Positions 14,111 through 27,835 of a DNA stretch of 64,000 nt are shown one piece after another (within the stretch, counting starts at the first letter, position 1; every line of letters begins with the position of its first letter). The DNA is taken from assembly GCA_029224185.1 (NCBI GenBank), contig CM055197.1, positions 21,439,490-21,503,489 on the forward strand, given 5' to 3'. A model generated the notes under the pieces. That model ran no database searches, was not told the origin of the DNA, and saw only the letters and a list, made by a program, of their open reading frames with translations. The stretch is from Karalla daura. Its lineage: Eukaryota; Chordata; Actinopteri; Chaetodontiformes; Leiognathidae. Position numbers and translations under genes: made by a program.

Positions 14111-15255
14111 CATCAAAATCTGAAAGAGAGCCAGTGCACCACTGCCACTCTGGAACTCCTCGTTGCTGTACATCAGGGACAGTTCTGTTTTAAGTCTGGC
14201 TTCGTCCAGGGAGGGAGAGGCTTCCTCCATGGTATCCAGTGCTGAATCTGGGAACTTTCTGTTGTGTTGTGGGAACAGGTCTCCTTGCAGCAGAGTGGCG
14301 CTGACCAGGTGCTTGGTGGACGAAAACCTCTCCTTGGCATGGCACATAATGGTGTCACATACCTGTGACATGATATGTAATGTGAAAAAGGCAAGAATTG
14401 GCTCCATCAATGTATCTTAGCACCAGGACTAACTGGTAGTGTGTGGACAAGTCAGTAGTTTCATCAGCTTGGATGGCTAAAAAGTCCGCTGTTTTAACTT
14501 CATCCAAGATTTTTTCTCTCAGAACTTCTCTCTGAAGCATATAGTCCAGTAGCTCATTCTGTACCATCTTTGAGGTGCCTCTGAAGATGGTTGCATTTTC
14601 AAGGTGATTGTTCAAGTCCCGGTCAATGGATGCCATTAGGTGGACTAAACCTCTGAAAATACCAGGGTTTTCAGAGGTTTCCTTCTCATCATGCCTGAAT
14701 AATAGTCAATTAGCTTGGATAAAATATGCATTCTTATCGACCTCCTCATTGTGCCTTCTTACTGCAATGCGGTGTCCATCATCCAGCTGTGCTGCTATGC
14801 TAATCTTTTCGAGCACAGCAAGTTTGATGCAGTTTTCCATATGAACTCACGATCGTTCATGTTTCTTGATGCGTTCGGAGAGATGCATCAAGTCCGTTTG
14901 CCCTGTGACTGTGTCCATGTTAAATCACATGTGTCACTTTAAAAAAAAATGTGGGGAAAACAGAAAAGCGCATTGGCAATTCCGCAGCAGAAACTCCGGT
15001 TGTACGCTTTGTTTTCCTCCTTGGCCTGCTGACTGATGATAAGGTCGGGCTCGTCGGGTCCCAGCTCTTTAACCCGAATTTTCTCCTCCATTGTCCTTTT
15101 CGCAGATGGGTAGATCAGTAAAGATCACACTGAATTCTGTGGAAGCTGCACCGCGCTCGCCATCTTCCCCCCGACTGACCACACAGCACCAATCTCACAG
15201 AATCTCATGCCATTTGCTGCGGCAAGGGGTGATATTTTCAGCCCCCCAAGTGGAC

Positions 15256-15909
15256 AAAATGGACAAAAATGTAGTTAAATCTGCTTTTGTACTATATTCT
15301 CTACCATCCAATGGAGTTGATTGTTTGTTTTAAATAATGAGATTTTAAGGCCATTTCTACTTTCTTCCTGTGTTGTATTACCAGAAAGACAATGCCACTT
15401 GACTACAGAATGAATGAGCCAACAGTAAAACAGGTAAAATAAGGCTATGTCTCTGAGCTCTGTATGGTTTAAGTGAAAGCAGGACTCCATCTTATCGTTC
15501 CAGCCCTGTAGTTCCAATCTTGCATATGCGCAGAGTACAATGTGTGTCTGTATCAATAAGTTAGCATAGCCGGGCAGCAGTTTGTCTGTCTACGGTGTAG
15601 TTGCTGTTAGTCTTCAGCAAAACTGTCGAGTACATTGATGTGCAGACCATGCACAAACACTGACAGACTTTCAAAAGTTGGCATGGATTTATGTTCTGTT
15701 AGTTTCCCATGATTTTTCCCATTTTGTCCTGATAGGAAAAGGTAGCTAGCTCAACTGATATGCCCAGATCTGTCTGCTGTCGGTCACTTCACTTGTGTTT
15801 TCCCATTGGTTATTGTCAAACTCATGATGTTCAGTGAGCATGAGACGGAGACGGAGTGCAATGTGGAGAGCAGAGGTTTAGTGGTCGACTACTTGTGATC
15901 TTAAATTAA
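15256..15909. other. Non-coding stretch
   Basis: No gene or RNA recognised between the hAT remnant and the CTAT microsatellite. Confidence 0.4.
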
Positions 15910-16108
<199 letters not shown>

Positions 16109-18650
16109 TTCTCTTAACCTGATCATCTCCATGTAGTGGTCTTCAGACAGACTGATGAAACTCCACACTAATGATTGAATGAATAATAATGATTTTTGCA
16201 AAGCAAAGTACAAGTTTAGTTTTCATTGCAATATTATATTGAGTGTGACTGCAAGAATACAGTTTCATGTTCCAATATGTGTTTTGCCAGTGTATTTGCT
16301 GGCAAATTAACAATAACCCTTAATGCATAACAGTTGAATTTTAGTTCTGTTACAAATACAATGTGTCTGTAAAGCTACTGAAGTCAGTGTACATGTTAAT
16401 GTACATTGTTTACTCTCTTATGCCATCTTATATGAATATATGTGTTGAGTTTGTCGAGGGATCACAGGGATGATGCTCTGTACACAACACAGTCCCCTTT
16501 TAAGTGTACTAACACAGAGTGGTCTTGGTTAGCCTGTGACTTGCATTAACCCCACGGGTGCCTGTACCCTGACGGGCGCAATTCCTCGAACCCGCTCACA
16601 GCTGCTTGCAGCTTTAATCTCAAATAATTCTGCCCTCTGCTCCAAGGCAGCGATAATTACGCATTCATATATCTGAGGAGAAAAGATGCATACATGCACA
16701 CAAAGATGTGCGTCTCACAACTTAGTGCTCTTTTCAAAGACTTTGCTTAGCTGCAATTCATGTCTGTTTCTGAACAAATCGTTCGAAATCTTACCGATAT
16801 AAAAATTGATTCTCTTCAGAGAAGTGAAAACAACCAGAGAATAATGTTAAAGGCTGTTAATACATCGACCGTCACCATATCTGTCAGATAGTTGAAAAGC
16901 CAAAGTGAAAACATTAGACTGTTGCTTTAACATTTATGGCTCAGCAGTGATAATTTGTACATTCATTCATCAGCTGCTTTATGCCCGGATGGTGTCATGG
17001 GGGCTTCCTGGAGCCTATTCTGGCCCTGACAGGTCAAGAAGCAGGAAATATACCTGCAGTTGGCTATATAGACACTCAATGATGCAGATATTCTTTTTAC
17101 AATTCAAATATTTACACATATCTTTACCCACAGAATTCTCCAGCGCAGTTCTACAGATATAAAATGCAAATTCATACTGCCGACTGAACACAAGTGAATT
17201 TGGAGGTATGTGATCACAGGGACAAACACAACATGGAGATGCTAACAAGCCATTTTCTCTCCACTTCTGGTTGCCTGGATTGAGACCAATCAGAAAGAGA
17301 CAGAATGGCCAATCAGAACCAGTGGCTTTGGAAATAACCAATTAGGCCTGTTTGTCTGCCAGGACAAATGAAGTGATATTGCAGAGTGATTGCACCAACA
17401 CAGAGCAACACAAACATGCTCAAATGACACCTTTCTTGTTGCCTTCCAACCCTAATTTTCCAGGATTGTAAGATCTTGATTGCATCGGGGCCAGCAAGAG
17501 AGGACATCTCATTATTACACCAAAACAATTGCCACCTCAGAGGCAAAAGACTGAGATTTAGTTTTCATTAGGGAGCTATTGAATCACCAGCTTTCAAGTC
17601 AAGGCCAACGTACGCACACACGCACGCACGCATGCACGCACGCACACACGCACGCACGCACGCACTGAGGGTCTAATCTGGCAATTTTATTCAAAACATT
17701 TGTACCTTACTCCAGTCCACTTAATGAAGCTGTAAATTTAGAGACACGAGAGGCTTTACGGTGCTCCACTGAGAGCTGATACAATGATCCTGGGACTGAG
17801 CTGGTTAATTAACTGATTATTTGCTTGGCTGGGAGCCACAGAGAAACAGATGTGGCGAGAGACAAGAAGGTGGCTGGAAAGGAGGACATGAAAGGAGAGG
17901 AGTGAAGATGGGAAGAACCACACAGACATTTGATGAAGAATAAGGAGGAAGGCAGACTGCAAATGTGTGGCCTGAATATAGAGTGAAAGGCAGAAAATGA
18001 GACTCAATAGAGATGATTAATGAAGAATGAAGAATGACCAGCGTCAACTTTATGCCTCATTTCACTGCCAACAAAGGAGACAGAAAGCAACATGGGCCTT
18101 GTGTTTCACACCAAAAGTCTAACCGCAATATCATTTGGATCCAGCAGCTGCAGCACTCAGCTATCACTTGATTTATTGTGGTTTGCGTAACTTCTGAGCT
18201 GTGGACCGTAGATTCATTTATTCTTCAAGATTATAAAAATGATCCCGTAAAGCACATCTTTACCACATGAAGGAAAGTAGCATCCGGCCAGACAGCCGCT
18301 CAGCTTTGAGTGGTTGACTTTTTCTACCCCCCTGAACCAGAGCAAGGCCTCTTTCTGGGGGACAGTAGTCGGGTGGGGGGCTTGGAAAATGCTGTAATTG
18401 TCAGACTATCTGATGGCACCTGAATGTGCCTCAAGTGACGGCAAAATCATTTCTTCAATAATTAGATCGGCTCATACGTAACAAATATTTGAAAAGAACG
18501 AGGGGACCAAATTGTTCATCCCAAACCAGTTTTTTGCTGTCACAATTGCTGTTTTTTTCTTATTTCTTCTACTCTGGAGGTCTAATATTCACCATAAAAG
18601 TTTGATGCATTGCAAAGACTAGAAGTTGCAGACAAACACATGGATTCATG
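16109..18650. other. Intergenic region downstream of fabp6
   Basis: No host exon recognised. A (CGCA)n-type simple repeat with an imbedded 'catg' lies at 17612-17665. Confidence 0.45.
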
Positions 18651-18654
18651 TTCT

Positions 18655-18665
18655 TTTATTTATTG
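18655..18665 (-). terminator. fabp6: Poly(A) signal of fabp6
   Basis: The minus strand reads AATAAATAAAAG about 60 nt after the fabp6 stop codon. A canonical cleavage signal at this distance gives a short 3'UTR, normal for this gene family. Confidence 0.7.
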
Positions 18666-18719
18666 AAGTAATTCTCAGGTCTCCATTGTAACTGTGAGAG
18701 GTGTAAAGTCAGTCAGAAT

Positions 18720-19874
18720 TCACAGCTTTCTGCTGGTTCTCTTCAGCACAACAGAGCCGGCTTTGGAGGTCTAGAGAGAGAGACAGAAAAAGTCGTTGAT
18801 CAGTGACGTCTGTGATGTTATTCTACATGATACATCCATGCCACAGCGATGTACATAAAATGTTTTTATACTTCCAAATTAATGTCAGAGGAAGAAACGG
18901 TTATTCCACTCATTTGAGTGCTGGGAAAGGCTGACAAACCTCACCAACTCTGGTGATAATCAAGAAGTTAGAAAAGAATAAATCCAGAATGAAAATGACT
19001 GTGACCGATACCTCCAGATTAATACACTCATGAGCTGAATTCAGGAAAGGCACTTAATCACTTAGTCACTTTAGTCTTGAAAGTTTTGGAGGTTTCTCAA
19101 ACACAAGTTGAACAGATATGCCTGAAAGTGTAGGGATAAGCGAAGTAAGATAACATTTTCTTTTCTTTTTAAATTTTTTAAAATTCTACCGCAGTTATTA
19201 TTGCTTTGGATTTACATGTGATTACAATGGCATTGCTTGTTTAAAGTTGTAAGATTTCATTTGCGCTCTTTTTTGGGCATACCTCTCCCTTGCCGATCGT
19301 TAACATTCAGGACTATAATAATTGATCGCATCTGATTGTTTGCCAAGCTGTTGCGCTCACCTCAATGAGCTTGCCTCCGCTGATCTCAGAGGTGTGGTGG
19401 TAGTTGGGGAAGGTCACGCTCAGCTTGCCGCCCTCCATGTGCACAGTGGCCTGAAAATCAAACGAGTTGTAGTAAGTTAGGGAGGCGGAGTACATTTTCA
19501 CTCCTCACAGTTGGAGCTGAGCTCTGGGGTCTTTGCTTCCCACCTTGAATTTCTTCCCTCCGATGGTCTCCATGTCACATTCTTTGCCAATGGTGAAGTT
19601 GTTGGTGACTTTGGCATTTGTGGGGTAGACCTGGGTCCAGGAGTAGGTGTCCCCATCCTGGGTGACCTCTGTGATCAGCTTATAGTCGCGACCCTTCTCG
19701 ATGACGTCAGCGGGGATTCCTAGGGTGGGAAAAATTAAGTGGTTGAAATACCCCAAACCATTCCGGAAAGAAATCTAAACTGGGAAATGTCTTGAAGCTC
19801 ATCTCACCAAGCAACTTGCAGAAGTCATCATAGCCCTCCTGGGTCTCAGTTTCCCATCTTCCAGCGAAGGCCAT
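18720..19874 (-). CDS. fabp6: Gastrotropin (ileal bile-acid-binding protein, fatty-acid-binding protein 6)
   Basis: Four exons: 19874-19808, 19719-19544, 19450-19361 and 18770-18720. The phases agree and give 127 residues, the usual length of the family. FABPs are cytosolic ten-stranded beta-barrels; FABP6 carries bile acids in enterocytes of the distal gut. The N-terminus 'MAFAGRWETETQEGYDDF' carries the FABP signature. 'VIEKGRDYKLITEV', 'GKECDMETIGGKKFK', 'ATVHMEGGKLSV' and 'FPNYHHTSEISGGKLIE' match gastrotropin better than liver or heart FABPs. The C-terminus is 'VLKRTSRKL'. The exon lengths (67, 176, 90 and 51 bp) follow the conserved four-exon FABP layout. No defect is visible. It stands alone in a repeat-rich region with a TATA box upstream. 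Confidence 0.95.
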
Positions 19875-19965
19875 TTTGGTAGAGTTGGTGGGTGGAGGTG
19901 CACGAGTAGAGATGAGAAGGCAAGCTGAGGGAAAAGCAAGGTAATGAGAGTGAGAATCTTCCCTG

Positions 19966-19973
19966 CTTATATA
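19966..19973 (-). promoter_or_regulatory. fabp6: TATA box of fabp6
   Basis: The minus strand reads TATATAAG about 92 nt before the ATG. A start site about 30 nt further would leave a 5'UTR of roughly 60 nt, typical of FABP genes. No bile-acid receptor element was confidently identified. Confidence 0.7.
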
Positions 19974-20039
19974 CTGTACGTCTTTGGCCGCCTCTCTCAT
20001 CTGCATGTGATGACACAAGAGAGCAATTGTAGGTGAAGA

Positions 20040-22429
20040 TGATGACTCCAATCAGCTGCCAAGGAGAGGGCAATAACCTGCTTAAAGCAGCATTTATTCC
20101 AAAGCAGTAAGTAAAACGCAGACTGCTGATCAGAGCAGGTAGCTCACCGCCAGGTCGATGAACTCTACTTCAATAGCTTTTATGGTCAGTAACTTTTACT
20201 ACCACACAGTCAAATCAAACAAAAAGCTTCTAAATACAATCCATAGATCTGAAGTCCTTTGTTATCTCGCATTATAAATGGGACCATCTGTAAAAAGATC
20301 CCCGTGCACTGGTTCAAGGTCATTACTCATCAAGTGGCATTGAAAAATCTCCAGAATATGATGAAACCCGGTATGAGTCATTCCACTTCTTAACTGTCAA
20401 TTTGCAATATATGAAAATAACACTATGACAAAATCAAAGGATTACAAATTTCAAAACCAAAGTGTAGAACCAACAGTAAATCAATTTGTAGTGCAGCATG
20501 CCGCTTACATATTCCTGTAAATTCCTAAATAAAGTTAATATGTTGACTAGCAGTCATTTGATCACTGTCAATAGATCCTCTTAAAAGAACAAAGCCGCCA
20601 ATGTTCTCAGTGTGTTGCGTCCCCACGGGTAGCCCTTTCATTTTCATTCATAAAGAAAGTAAAAGGTACACTGCTCAGGGTTTAGACCTCTCTGATGGTG
20701 CAACAAGTAAAAAATATTTGACTGAGGCTGCAGTTATTTGATTTACAGCTGTCTAAAAAAATAACTGCATTAACTGTGATTGAGGCTGTGACTGAGGCTG
20801 TGATTGAGGCTGTGATTGAGGCTAAAGTATATCTGAATAAATTGAGATGGATGTAAGAAAATACTGTAGTGAAAAGTAGTGAAATGATTCCTTACATGTT
20901 ATTAAAAGTCTTCTGAAAGTAGATTTACTGTGCCTCTTACTACTTGGACACACCAGTGTACCAAAATGATCAGTTATCAAGGTGACTACATGACTGAAAC
21001 AGCACAACCCTTCAATTCTGACAAAATGTGAATAGGTAAAAGTTTTTGATATTGCACTTGAATGAATGACCATTGGCCACTAAATAAATGTTTTCTAATC
21101 TGCCAAAAGCCAGCATGGCCTTGGAGCTCTTTATAGATACATAAAACATCATATCAGCCAACATCCTATAAAAGAGACACACAACCCCTATCTCTCTTTT
21201 TACGGTCAGTACATTACACACACACACACACACACACAGACACACTTTCAGCGTGCAAAAAAAGACACGTCCTCACATTTAACATTGTTTCGACCCATGA
21301 AAGATCTTCATTTTCTATTTGTCCATGAACTCGGTATCCATAAAAAGTGTTTCATGTTGACTATTAACTCTACTGGTTATGGCCTTCCAGAATATACATT
21401 GTGATGCAGCATCTCCTTTAGTGTTAGGCTTGCTTCGTATTCTGTCAGAAATGGGTTCATATACTTATATGTTTGAGCAGCAGATATCCAATTTCTGTTT
21501 GGCTTGATACACTGTGCAATTACTTCTATACTGAATGAAAAGTTCCACGTCCGTGAGATGTGAGAGTGGCACGATAAATCAGGCTGAAAATAGCAATGGC
21601 ATGATGCAGCAGTATGCGCCGTATGACAAAATCACAAAATGTGTGCCGGAAAATAGTGTCTTGTCTTTCACTGTGCAGTCAATTAACTGATCAGAAGAGA
21701 AATAATTCAGGTTCGGTACATTATTCACTGGTAATGACAATACACTTATATACTTATATATACTTATACTTATATATACTTGGAACTAGTTTACTGATTA
21801 TGCCCTTTTTTTAATCATACACACTGTCGCTGGGTGACCGTGGAGTAAGTGTTTTGCCTTGTCGTCTGCCCTCACCCTGTGCGTGCTGGGACATACTCCA
21901 GCAGGCCCGTGCAACACCATCTAAGTGAGAAGCAGGTTGGATAATGGATGACTTAAAGTTTGTTTTACCTGTGTCTTAATAGCAACGGTTTGGTTCAAAG
22001 TTGTTTTTTTCCCCTCTTTTAGGCGCGTTCACTATTCGGTCTAGTCAGAATGAGTGAGAAGTTTCGCGGAGCACCTTCCACTCCTGCCAGCAGATTTAGA
22101 TTGCATGCCGAATCTCCTACACTCGACGCAGATTGTAAATGTGAGTTCACTTTTCTTCATTTGTCTGTCAGATCACATTCAGAGCAGTAAAATAGTGAGC
22201 AAAGTGCAGTTTTTATTGTCAAAGTTGTAACCTTGTGGTTAGAGTTTAATCACTGGCTGTAATTTTAAACTTTTGTTGTAGTTCCTTGAGTAAGAATCCC
22301 ACTGGACAATAAGTAACCAGGACTAACGGACATTGCTCTTCACTCGGGTCTCACTGATGTCATGCTTTTGCTCTCATCTTATTGTATAATAATAATAATA
22401 ATAATAATGTTTGAATTAAAGCCGCCTTT
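20040..22429. other. fabp6 upstream region and intergenic DNA
   Basis: No coding sequence recognised. It contains a tandem 12-bp unit 'tgaggctgtgat' (about 20778-20823, four copies) and a (CA)n run (21216-21239). Sequence near 21825-21960 ('gtgcgtgctgggacatactc', 'agaagcaggttggataatgg') resembles the tail of the same fish repeat type seen at the window start. Distal enhancers could lie here but cannot be seen. Confidence 0.45.
20778..20823 (+). repeat. Short tandem repeat, 12-bp unit
   Basis: About four consecutive copies of 'tgaggctgtgat' or 'tgaggctgtgac', the last incomplete. It lies about 0.9 kb upstream of fabp6. Confidence 0.9.
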
Positions 22430-22830
22430 CTCTACTGTGAAGGACGCCGCACAGGATGCATGAAAGCCATTTAAAAGCAGAACAATAAACAGAGGATAAA
22501 AACCCAAGGAAGCAGAGCAGTTCACAACAAATGGAGTATGCAGTTTTAAACAGATGTGCTTTCAGTTGTGATTTGAAATGGGGGAATGAATTAATGATCC
22601 TCAGTCTCAGTGGTAATGAGTTCCAGAGAAGGGGGGCAGAATGGCTGAATGCTCTCCTCCCCGTGGCCATGAGAAGGACGGATGAGATGGACAGTTGTAC
22701 GAAGGAAGAGGATCTAAGGGAGCAGGAGGAAGTGTGTACGATCAACATCGGCCATACATGTGACTGAGGGGAGACAGACTGGAGATGGCTAACCTGAGCT
22801 GGTGATGGCTGCAGAGACAACAAAACAAAA
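22430..22830 (-). mobile_element. LINE reverse-transcriptase C-terminal fragment
   Basis: The minus strand reads 'GRRAFSHSAPLLWNSLPL' then 'SFPHFKSQLKAHLF', the conserved end of the RT polyprotein of L2/Rex1-type fish LINEs. An (AAT)n run lies on its 3' side (22388-22408), as in other copies. Only the 3' part is present. Confidence 0.7.
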
Positions 22831-23172
22831 AAACTGTGGAAATGAACAAGGAGTTGAAGTTGAAATTATTGAAGTTGATGAAGAACAAGAGAGTGGAAGG
22901 GGGAGGGATAAAAGATTCTAAAAAAAGATACATATAGATATATCCCTTTTATCTGCAGCTATAAAGCAGGGATTTGCAATGGAGGAATTAAAGGGAGGGA
23001 GGCCTTGATATGCAAATGAGGCTGCTGCTAATCAAAGCAATAAGATTAGCCTTCCAAATTGAGATGAAGAAAGGCTCCATTATCTGGGCAGAGTGTCATG
23101 TTTAATAACGTGGAACGGCATGGTAAATTACTAGTGATGCAACTGTGGCCTGTGTGTGCGTGTTTGTGTGTG

Positions 23173-23209
<37 letters not shown>

Positions 23210-24284
23210 GTGTGCAAATCTCTGTGTAAGTGAGTGTGAAAAGATGAGCAAAAGATAAAATAAATATGGAAAGAAAAAAACACATAAAAGACAGACTTAA
23301 TTGGTATGTGTGTGAGCAGGTGTGTATGTGTGTCAGAGAAGAAGCTGGTGCTGGTGAGACAAAGCATGTGTGTGCATGGTGGTTTCTGCAGAGATGTTGT
23401 GTTGCTTTATGTGCTGAGATAAACCCATAACTTAATTGATTTGGTACATTATGATTCACCAAATTAATTACTAAAAGAGCCATTTGGAAGTAGACATGCA
23501 GGCTCAAGTGACTGTGACACCTGGAGGACTGCAGCACATGATCGGCCCGGAACAAGAATCCATTCCAGCGCATGCATGACTCTGCAGCCTATGGTCAGAA
23601 AGAGAGAGGAGAGTGAGGATTTACTGATTCACTGATTTACTTATTTATTTCATACCTCTTTCCGAGACCTCAACCGCGGTTTTGCAATATTTGAATGTTT
23701 TGGCGCCTTCTTTTGGTTTCACAGCCCAAAACCTTAGCTTCTATCTCATGCACCTAATCGCCTGAATCTGCTGCACAGTGCTGGCCAGCCCAAGACATAC
23801 CAGCAAAATCAGCAGCTACACTGAAAAAACTGAATCGTTGGTTTAAATTCAATTCATCTCATCAACAGGTTCCACATGTACCTGTAGGTCCAAATGTATT
23901 GTGTTAGTTAAAAGCAAAAATGTTAATGTAACTCGTGTTACATTAACACAATGTGAATTGAGCCAACTAGATAAAATTATATCTGTTCACAAGAAATATT
24001 TAAGCTTCTCCAGTCAAATTTAGTTATGTTATATGGACATAAACGATATATTTACACATATTTCAGGCAACAGGGTGCAGCACCAACAGTTGTTAACTGC
24101 TTCTATGCAGTCCGACAATACGACACATTTTTTTCAAAATGTTTTTTTCTTTTGTAACGGCATACTATGACAGCACAAGTAGCACTAAAGCCAGGGCTTG
24201 TAGTTGAAAAGTTGACAAACACATAAGATCGTGCTCAAACCGACTGTAAAAAGTTGTTACTGGTCGCTTAGCAACCTGCGTCAT
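22831..24284. other. Non-coding stretch
   Basis: No host exon recognised. An (AG)n run occupies 23175-23207, followed by TG-rich sequence to 23390. Confidence 0.45.
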
Positions 24285-24745
24285 GTCATGCGACCTGGCC
24301 GCACCCTAAAGGCCCGTGTAAGCTGTCGCGCCCCCTGCTTCTGGCGTGCCTGGGCTACCGTCCTTCCAAGCCCTGTACATTTCTTCGCCACTACAAGGGT
24401 GCAGTACAAACCTGTACACAGGCCTGTCCTGCCCCCGGAGTAGACGAAGAACGAGATATAAACAACTCTGATCCTAGTATTTTGGTGACACAAACGCTCC
24501 TCCCGCCCTAGCGTCTGCGCTATCTCACACCACGAGTTTGCACATCGGAAACCGTCTTTGTGCTCTGGCAGGACTGCATTGTAGATATGGGTGTAGCACC
24601 TCAACAAGTCCTTCGCCGAAAGCGTCCATCACAACAAACACTTCTTGAAACAAAAGCTCTTCCTGGTTGTCGACAGGGTTTTGAGCCCCAGACTCTAGAC
24701 TACACCTACTGGTGTGGCGAGTTCAACAGGGCGCATGCATGACCG
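24285..24745 (-). repeat. Interspersed repeat 'family A', copy 2
   Basis: Homologous to 9250-9670: 'aaggcccgtgtaagct', 'gcagtacaaacctgtacaca', 'cctagcgtctgcgct', 'gagtttgcacatcgg' and 'ggttttgagccccagactc' occur in the same order. It has no long frame, unlike copy 1, and differs at many positions, so the family is old. Confidence 0.6.
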
Positions 24746-27055
24746 AAGACACAATTTACATGGAATTCATTAGAAGAAAATATTTTCAACGTCACGAACA
24801 CATGCATTTCAAGGGAACAACCCCCATGAACCACATTTTTGAGTGTGGCTGGTGAACATGCTGGAGAATTAAGCACAAAAAGCACTGAGCAGCTCTTTGT
24901 AGCAATGTGGGTTATAGCAAATCTGACACAATTGGTCAGAAGAATCACCGATGTGCATAAGGTGCTTCCAGTTGTTCATGGTAATTGTAACAATCGATCA
25001 TAACCAATTTGATCATGACTGTGAAAGGTGGTTGTAAACTGCTGCTTGCAGCACCTTTAGCTTGGAGAGGTCTGACTGGGAGAGCTGCCTCAGTGCCAGT
25101 TTAACCATTAAACATAGAGACAGAAATAGGCCATGGTGGCTGCCAACAGTATACATTCTCTTGTTATTATCTTTGCCATTTCTCAATGCGTCCTGACAGC
25201 CTTGCCATCATTTGGGGGAGGAAATGACAGTCAGTAGCGATTAAAAAGCCCCCATAAGCCCCACCTCTACCTCATCCGGGAGCCAAATTATGCCTGCATT
25301 AATATTTCATATTACACAGGACCTGCAAAGAAACCACATGTGTACTCAGACCTTTGTCTTCATGTCAAATGAAATGTGCTCTGCAATCATCAGAGGGTAA
25401 AGCGATGTGGATACAGAGAGGGGTGGGGGAGATGGGAGAGGAGAAAGGGACGGATGTAAAGAAGGGAGCATGACGGGAGGAGGTTAAGAAGTGAAGCTGG
25501 GGAAAGAGTGGTGAGTCAAGGGGGAAGATCAGGTTGGACATAGTGACATCGGAGAGAAAAGATATAGGTGAGCGGAGAGAGGCATGAGGAGGAGGAGATG
25601 GGAATGTGAAAGTAGAGGAAAGAAAAGCAGCAGAGCAGATGAAAGGCGAGCAGAGCAAAGAGAGTAAAAGGAAAGAGGAGAAGGGAGGGGAAGAAAGGAG
25701 CCATTGAGAAATACCTTTGTGCTTTAAATAATGTAAAGAGATGAGGGCCCACACTATGCTCCACACAGGACAAAGAGGCTTGGAATACATAGAAGAGCAG
25801 GCACTGAACAGAGCCTTCAATATTCTTGAGTATTTTTTAATTATGAGCTGCTCTATATTGTGTTTTTGCAAGACAGAAACTTACTGCAATAGATGAAATC
25901 TTCCTCCAAATCACTGTCCTCATCTTGAAGGATCATATCACAGGCCTGTTGTCTTGCTGCAATGTCAGTCACTGAAATGGCGGCTTCTATAACATTATAA
26001 TCCCCCCACACACACCACCACCACCACCACCACCACCACCACCACCCTCCAAACTGCAATTCATTTGGACTTGTTACACTGCAGATTATTTTGTCACATT
26101 GCAGGTCCTCGCGCTTGCAGATACAGATCTTGTGTCTGTGTCAAGGCACCCCCTGTCTGTTGGATGACCTCTGTTCGCTTTAGGCACCATATATGATCAT
26201 TCCTATGCTGTTTTGCTATTCACTGATTCGGGATTCCTCCCATTCTCCTTCAAAGACAAGCAGGTGTCTGACTGTGCAAATGTGATGAGAACACAGACAG
26301 CTCTTGTGACAACTTGGTTTCTTGGTTTGTACAGTTTCCTTGGTTTGACAGACAAAAAAGTCTGGATTTGATTTTATGTCATTTAGTTCACTTTAGGCAA
26401 GGTCATCAGTCTTCAGGCAGAGAAGAATAACGGAGGATATTTTTACTGCTGTTGAGCCCAACAGTATCAAAGTGTTAAGTCATTTTTCACAAAAAAATAG
26501 CTACCAATTATATCCAGTGCAGGCAAATAGTCTATGAGCAGCGCCATTTACACCATGTTGGTTTTCTTTGAGCCACTTGAGGTCAGTACAGCAATTTCAT
26601 GACACCATTTTCTCTTGCACAGTGTCAGCAGGCTTCATTCTCAGTCTTGGTGGGTCACAAAACTCAACTCCTGTGGCTATATCCAGCACCTCTGGTGAAG
26701 CTTTGTGGAATAAAGAATAGAAAAACATGTTTTTTTGCCAGTTGGAATAGATTTGATTTGAATAGAGGATCACAGTCAGGAAGAATGACTGGTCTAGTGA
26801 TTGGTTGGTGATTGGTTGACAACATCTTCTAGTGCAGCACAGCAATCCGTGCCTTTCTTACAGTATGAGACTTTGCTTTATTGCTTTTTTTGTGTTCGTC
26901 TATAATTATTAGTATATTATAGCACTGTAAGTGAGTTTGCTCATTAAATACAATCGCTGAATGTTGGATACCCTAGTTTTCTCTGGCCCCCTGCCCAAGC
27001 TGGCAAGTGAAGACATGTTTAGCCGTACATCATCATTTCACTGCTGGTAATCGAG
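24746..27055. other. Non-coding stretch
   Basis: No recognisable gene. A purine-rich block spans about 25400-25700. A (CCA)n microsatellite occupies 26014-26046. Confidence 0.45.
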
Positions 27056-27059
27056 GTGG

Positions 27060-27835
27060 TGTCCCGCAAATGGTGTGGGCTTTGTAGATTATTGGCAAGC
27101 TGTCTGGGGTAAACCTGGTCTCATTTGGAGGGATTGCATCCACCCTACGTTGGAAGGAGCAGCCCAACTTGTTAGCAATCTGGCCAAGAGCACTAGTCCT
27201 CCCCAAGCCCCAACCCTCCGTGACGTCACCCATTGGTTTGCGAAGGACGCGAATGAAGCCAGGAGTTGGACGATTTGAAAGGCGCCATCTTGAGACTTTG
27301 CAGCCAGAGATGACCATATTTGGATGAGAGGGTGGTGCTGGGGAGGAGTGCGGGGCGGGTCTGCTACTCCCTCTGCCACCGCCGTAAAGAACCTAGGTGT
27401 TAGCTTTGATCAAGACCTATCTTTCAGCTCCCACACAAAAATTTATCTCACGGGCTGCCTACTTCCACCTCCGCAATATTGCAAAAATTAGGCACCTACT
27501 CCCTCTCCATGCAGCAGAGCAGCTGCTCCATGCCTTTGTTACTTCCAGGCTGGACAACTGCAACTCTCTACTGGCTGGATGCTCCAATAGGTCGCTGAGA
27601 ACTCTGCAGCTCATTCAGGACGCGGTAGCTCGTGTCCTGACTAAAACTAGAAAGAGAGATCATATCTCTCCTGTTCTGGCCTCATTGTCCGTCCTGGGTG
27701 AGGATCCCCTCCTCTGTCTCTCACCATGGGGTTTTTCACAATGTACATATTGTTGCTCTTTTTGTAGTGCCTACAAGAGAGATAACAGCTGTTGTGAAAT
27801 GGCACTTAAAACAAATAAAGTTGAGTTGAGTCTCG
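27060..27835 (+). mobile_element. LINE fragment (ORF1 esterase-like end joined to RT tail)
   Basis: The plus strand first reads 'LIWRDCIHPTLEGAAQLVSN', which resembles the C-terminal block of the SGNH-esterase-type first protein of some fish LINEs. It then jumps to an RT tail: 'LRNIAKIRHLLPLHAAEQLL', 'FVTSRLDNCNSLLAGC' and 'ARVLTKTRKRDHISPVLASL'. It ends with 'atggcacttaaaacaaataa' and TTGAG-like units, a usual 3' tail. The central RT is deleted and frames are broken. Confidence 0.7.

Larger units (their letters stand above)
13576..15255 (-). mobile_element. Decayed hAT transposon (DUF4371-type transposase)
   Basis: The left end begins 'cagtggcggctggtg', a common hAT-type terminus. On the minus strand the transposase reads in order. 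An N-terminal piece lies at about 15190-15060 ('STEFSVIFTDLPICEKD'). A DUF4371-like core lies at 14636-14400 ('LLDYMLQREVLREKIL', 'ADFLAIQADETTDLST'). A later piece at 14400-14110 contains 'ALDTMEEASPSLDEARLK' and 'ALFQILMENN'. Hints of the hAT dimerisation end sit near 13950-13820 ('DIPDFNTRLIEK' after a frameshift). The middle of the protein is deleted and the frame is broken, so it is inactive. A telomere-repeat tract interrupts it at 13988-14091. Confidence 0.7.
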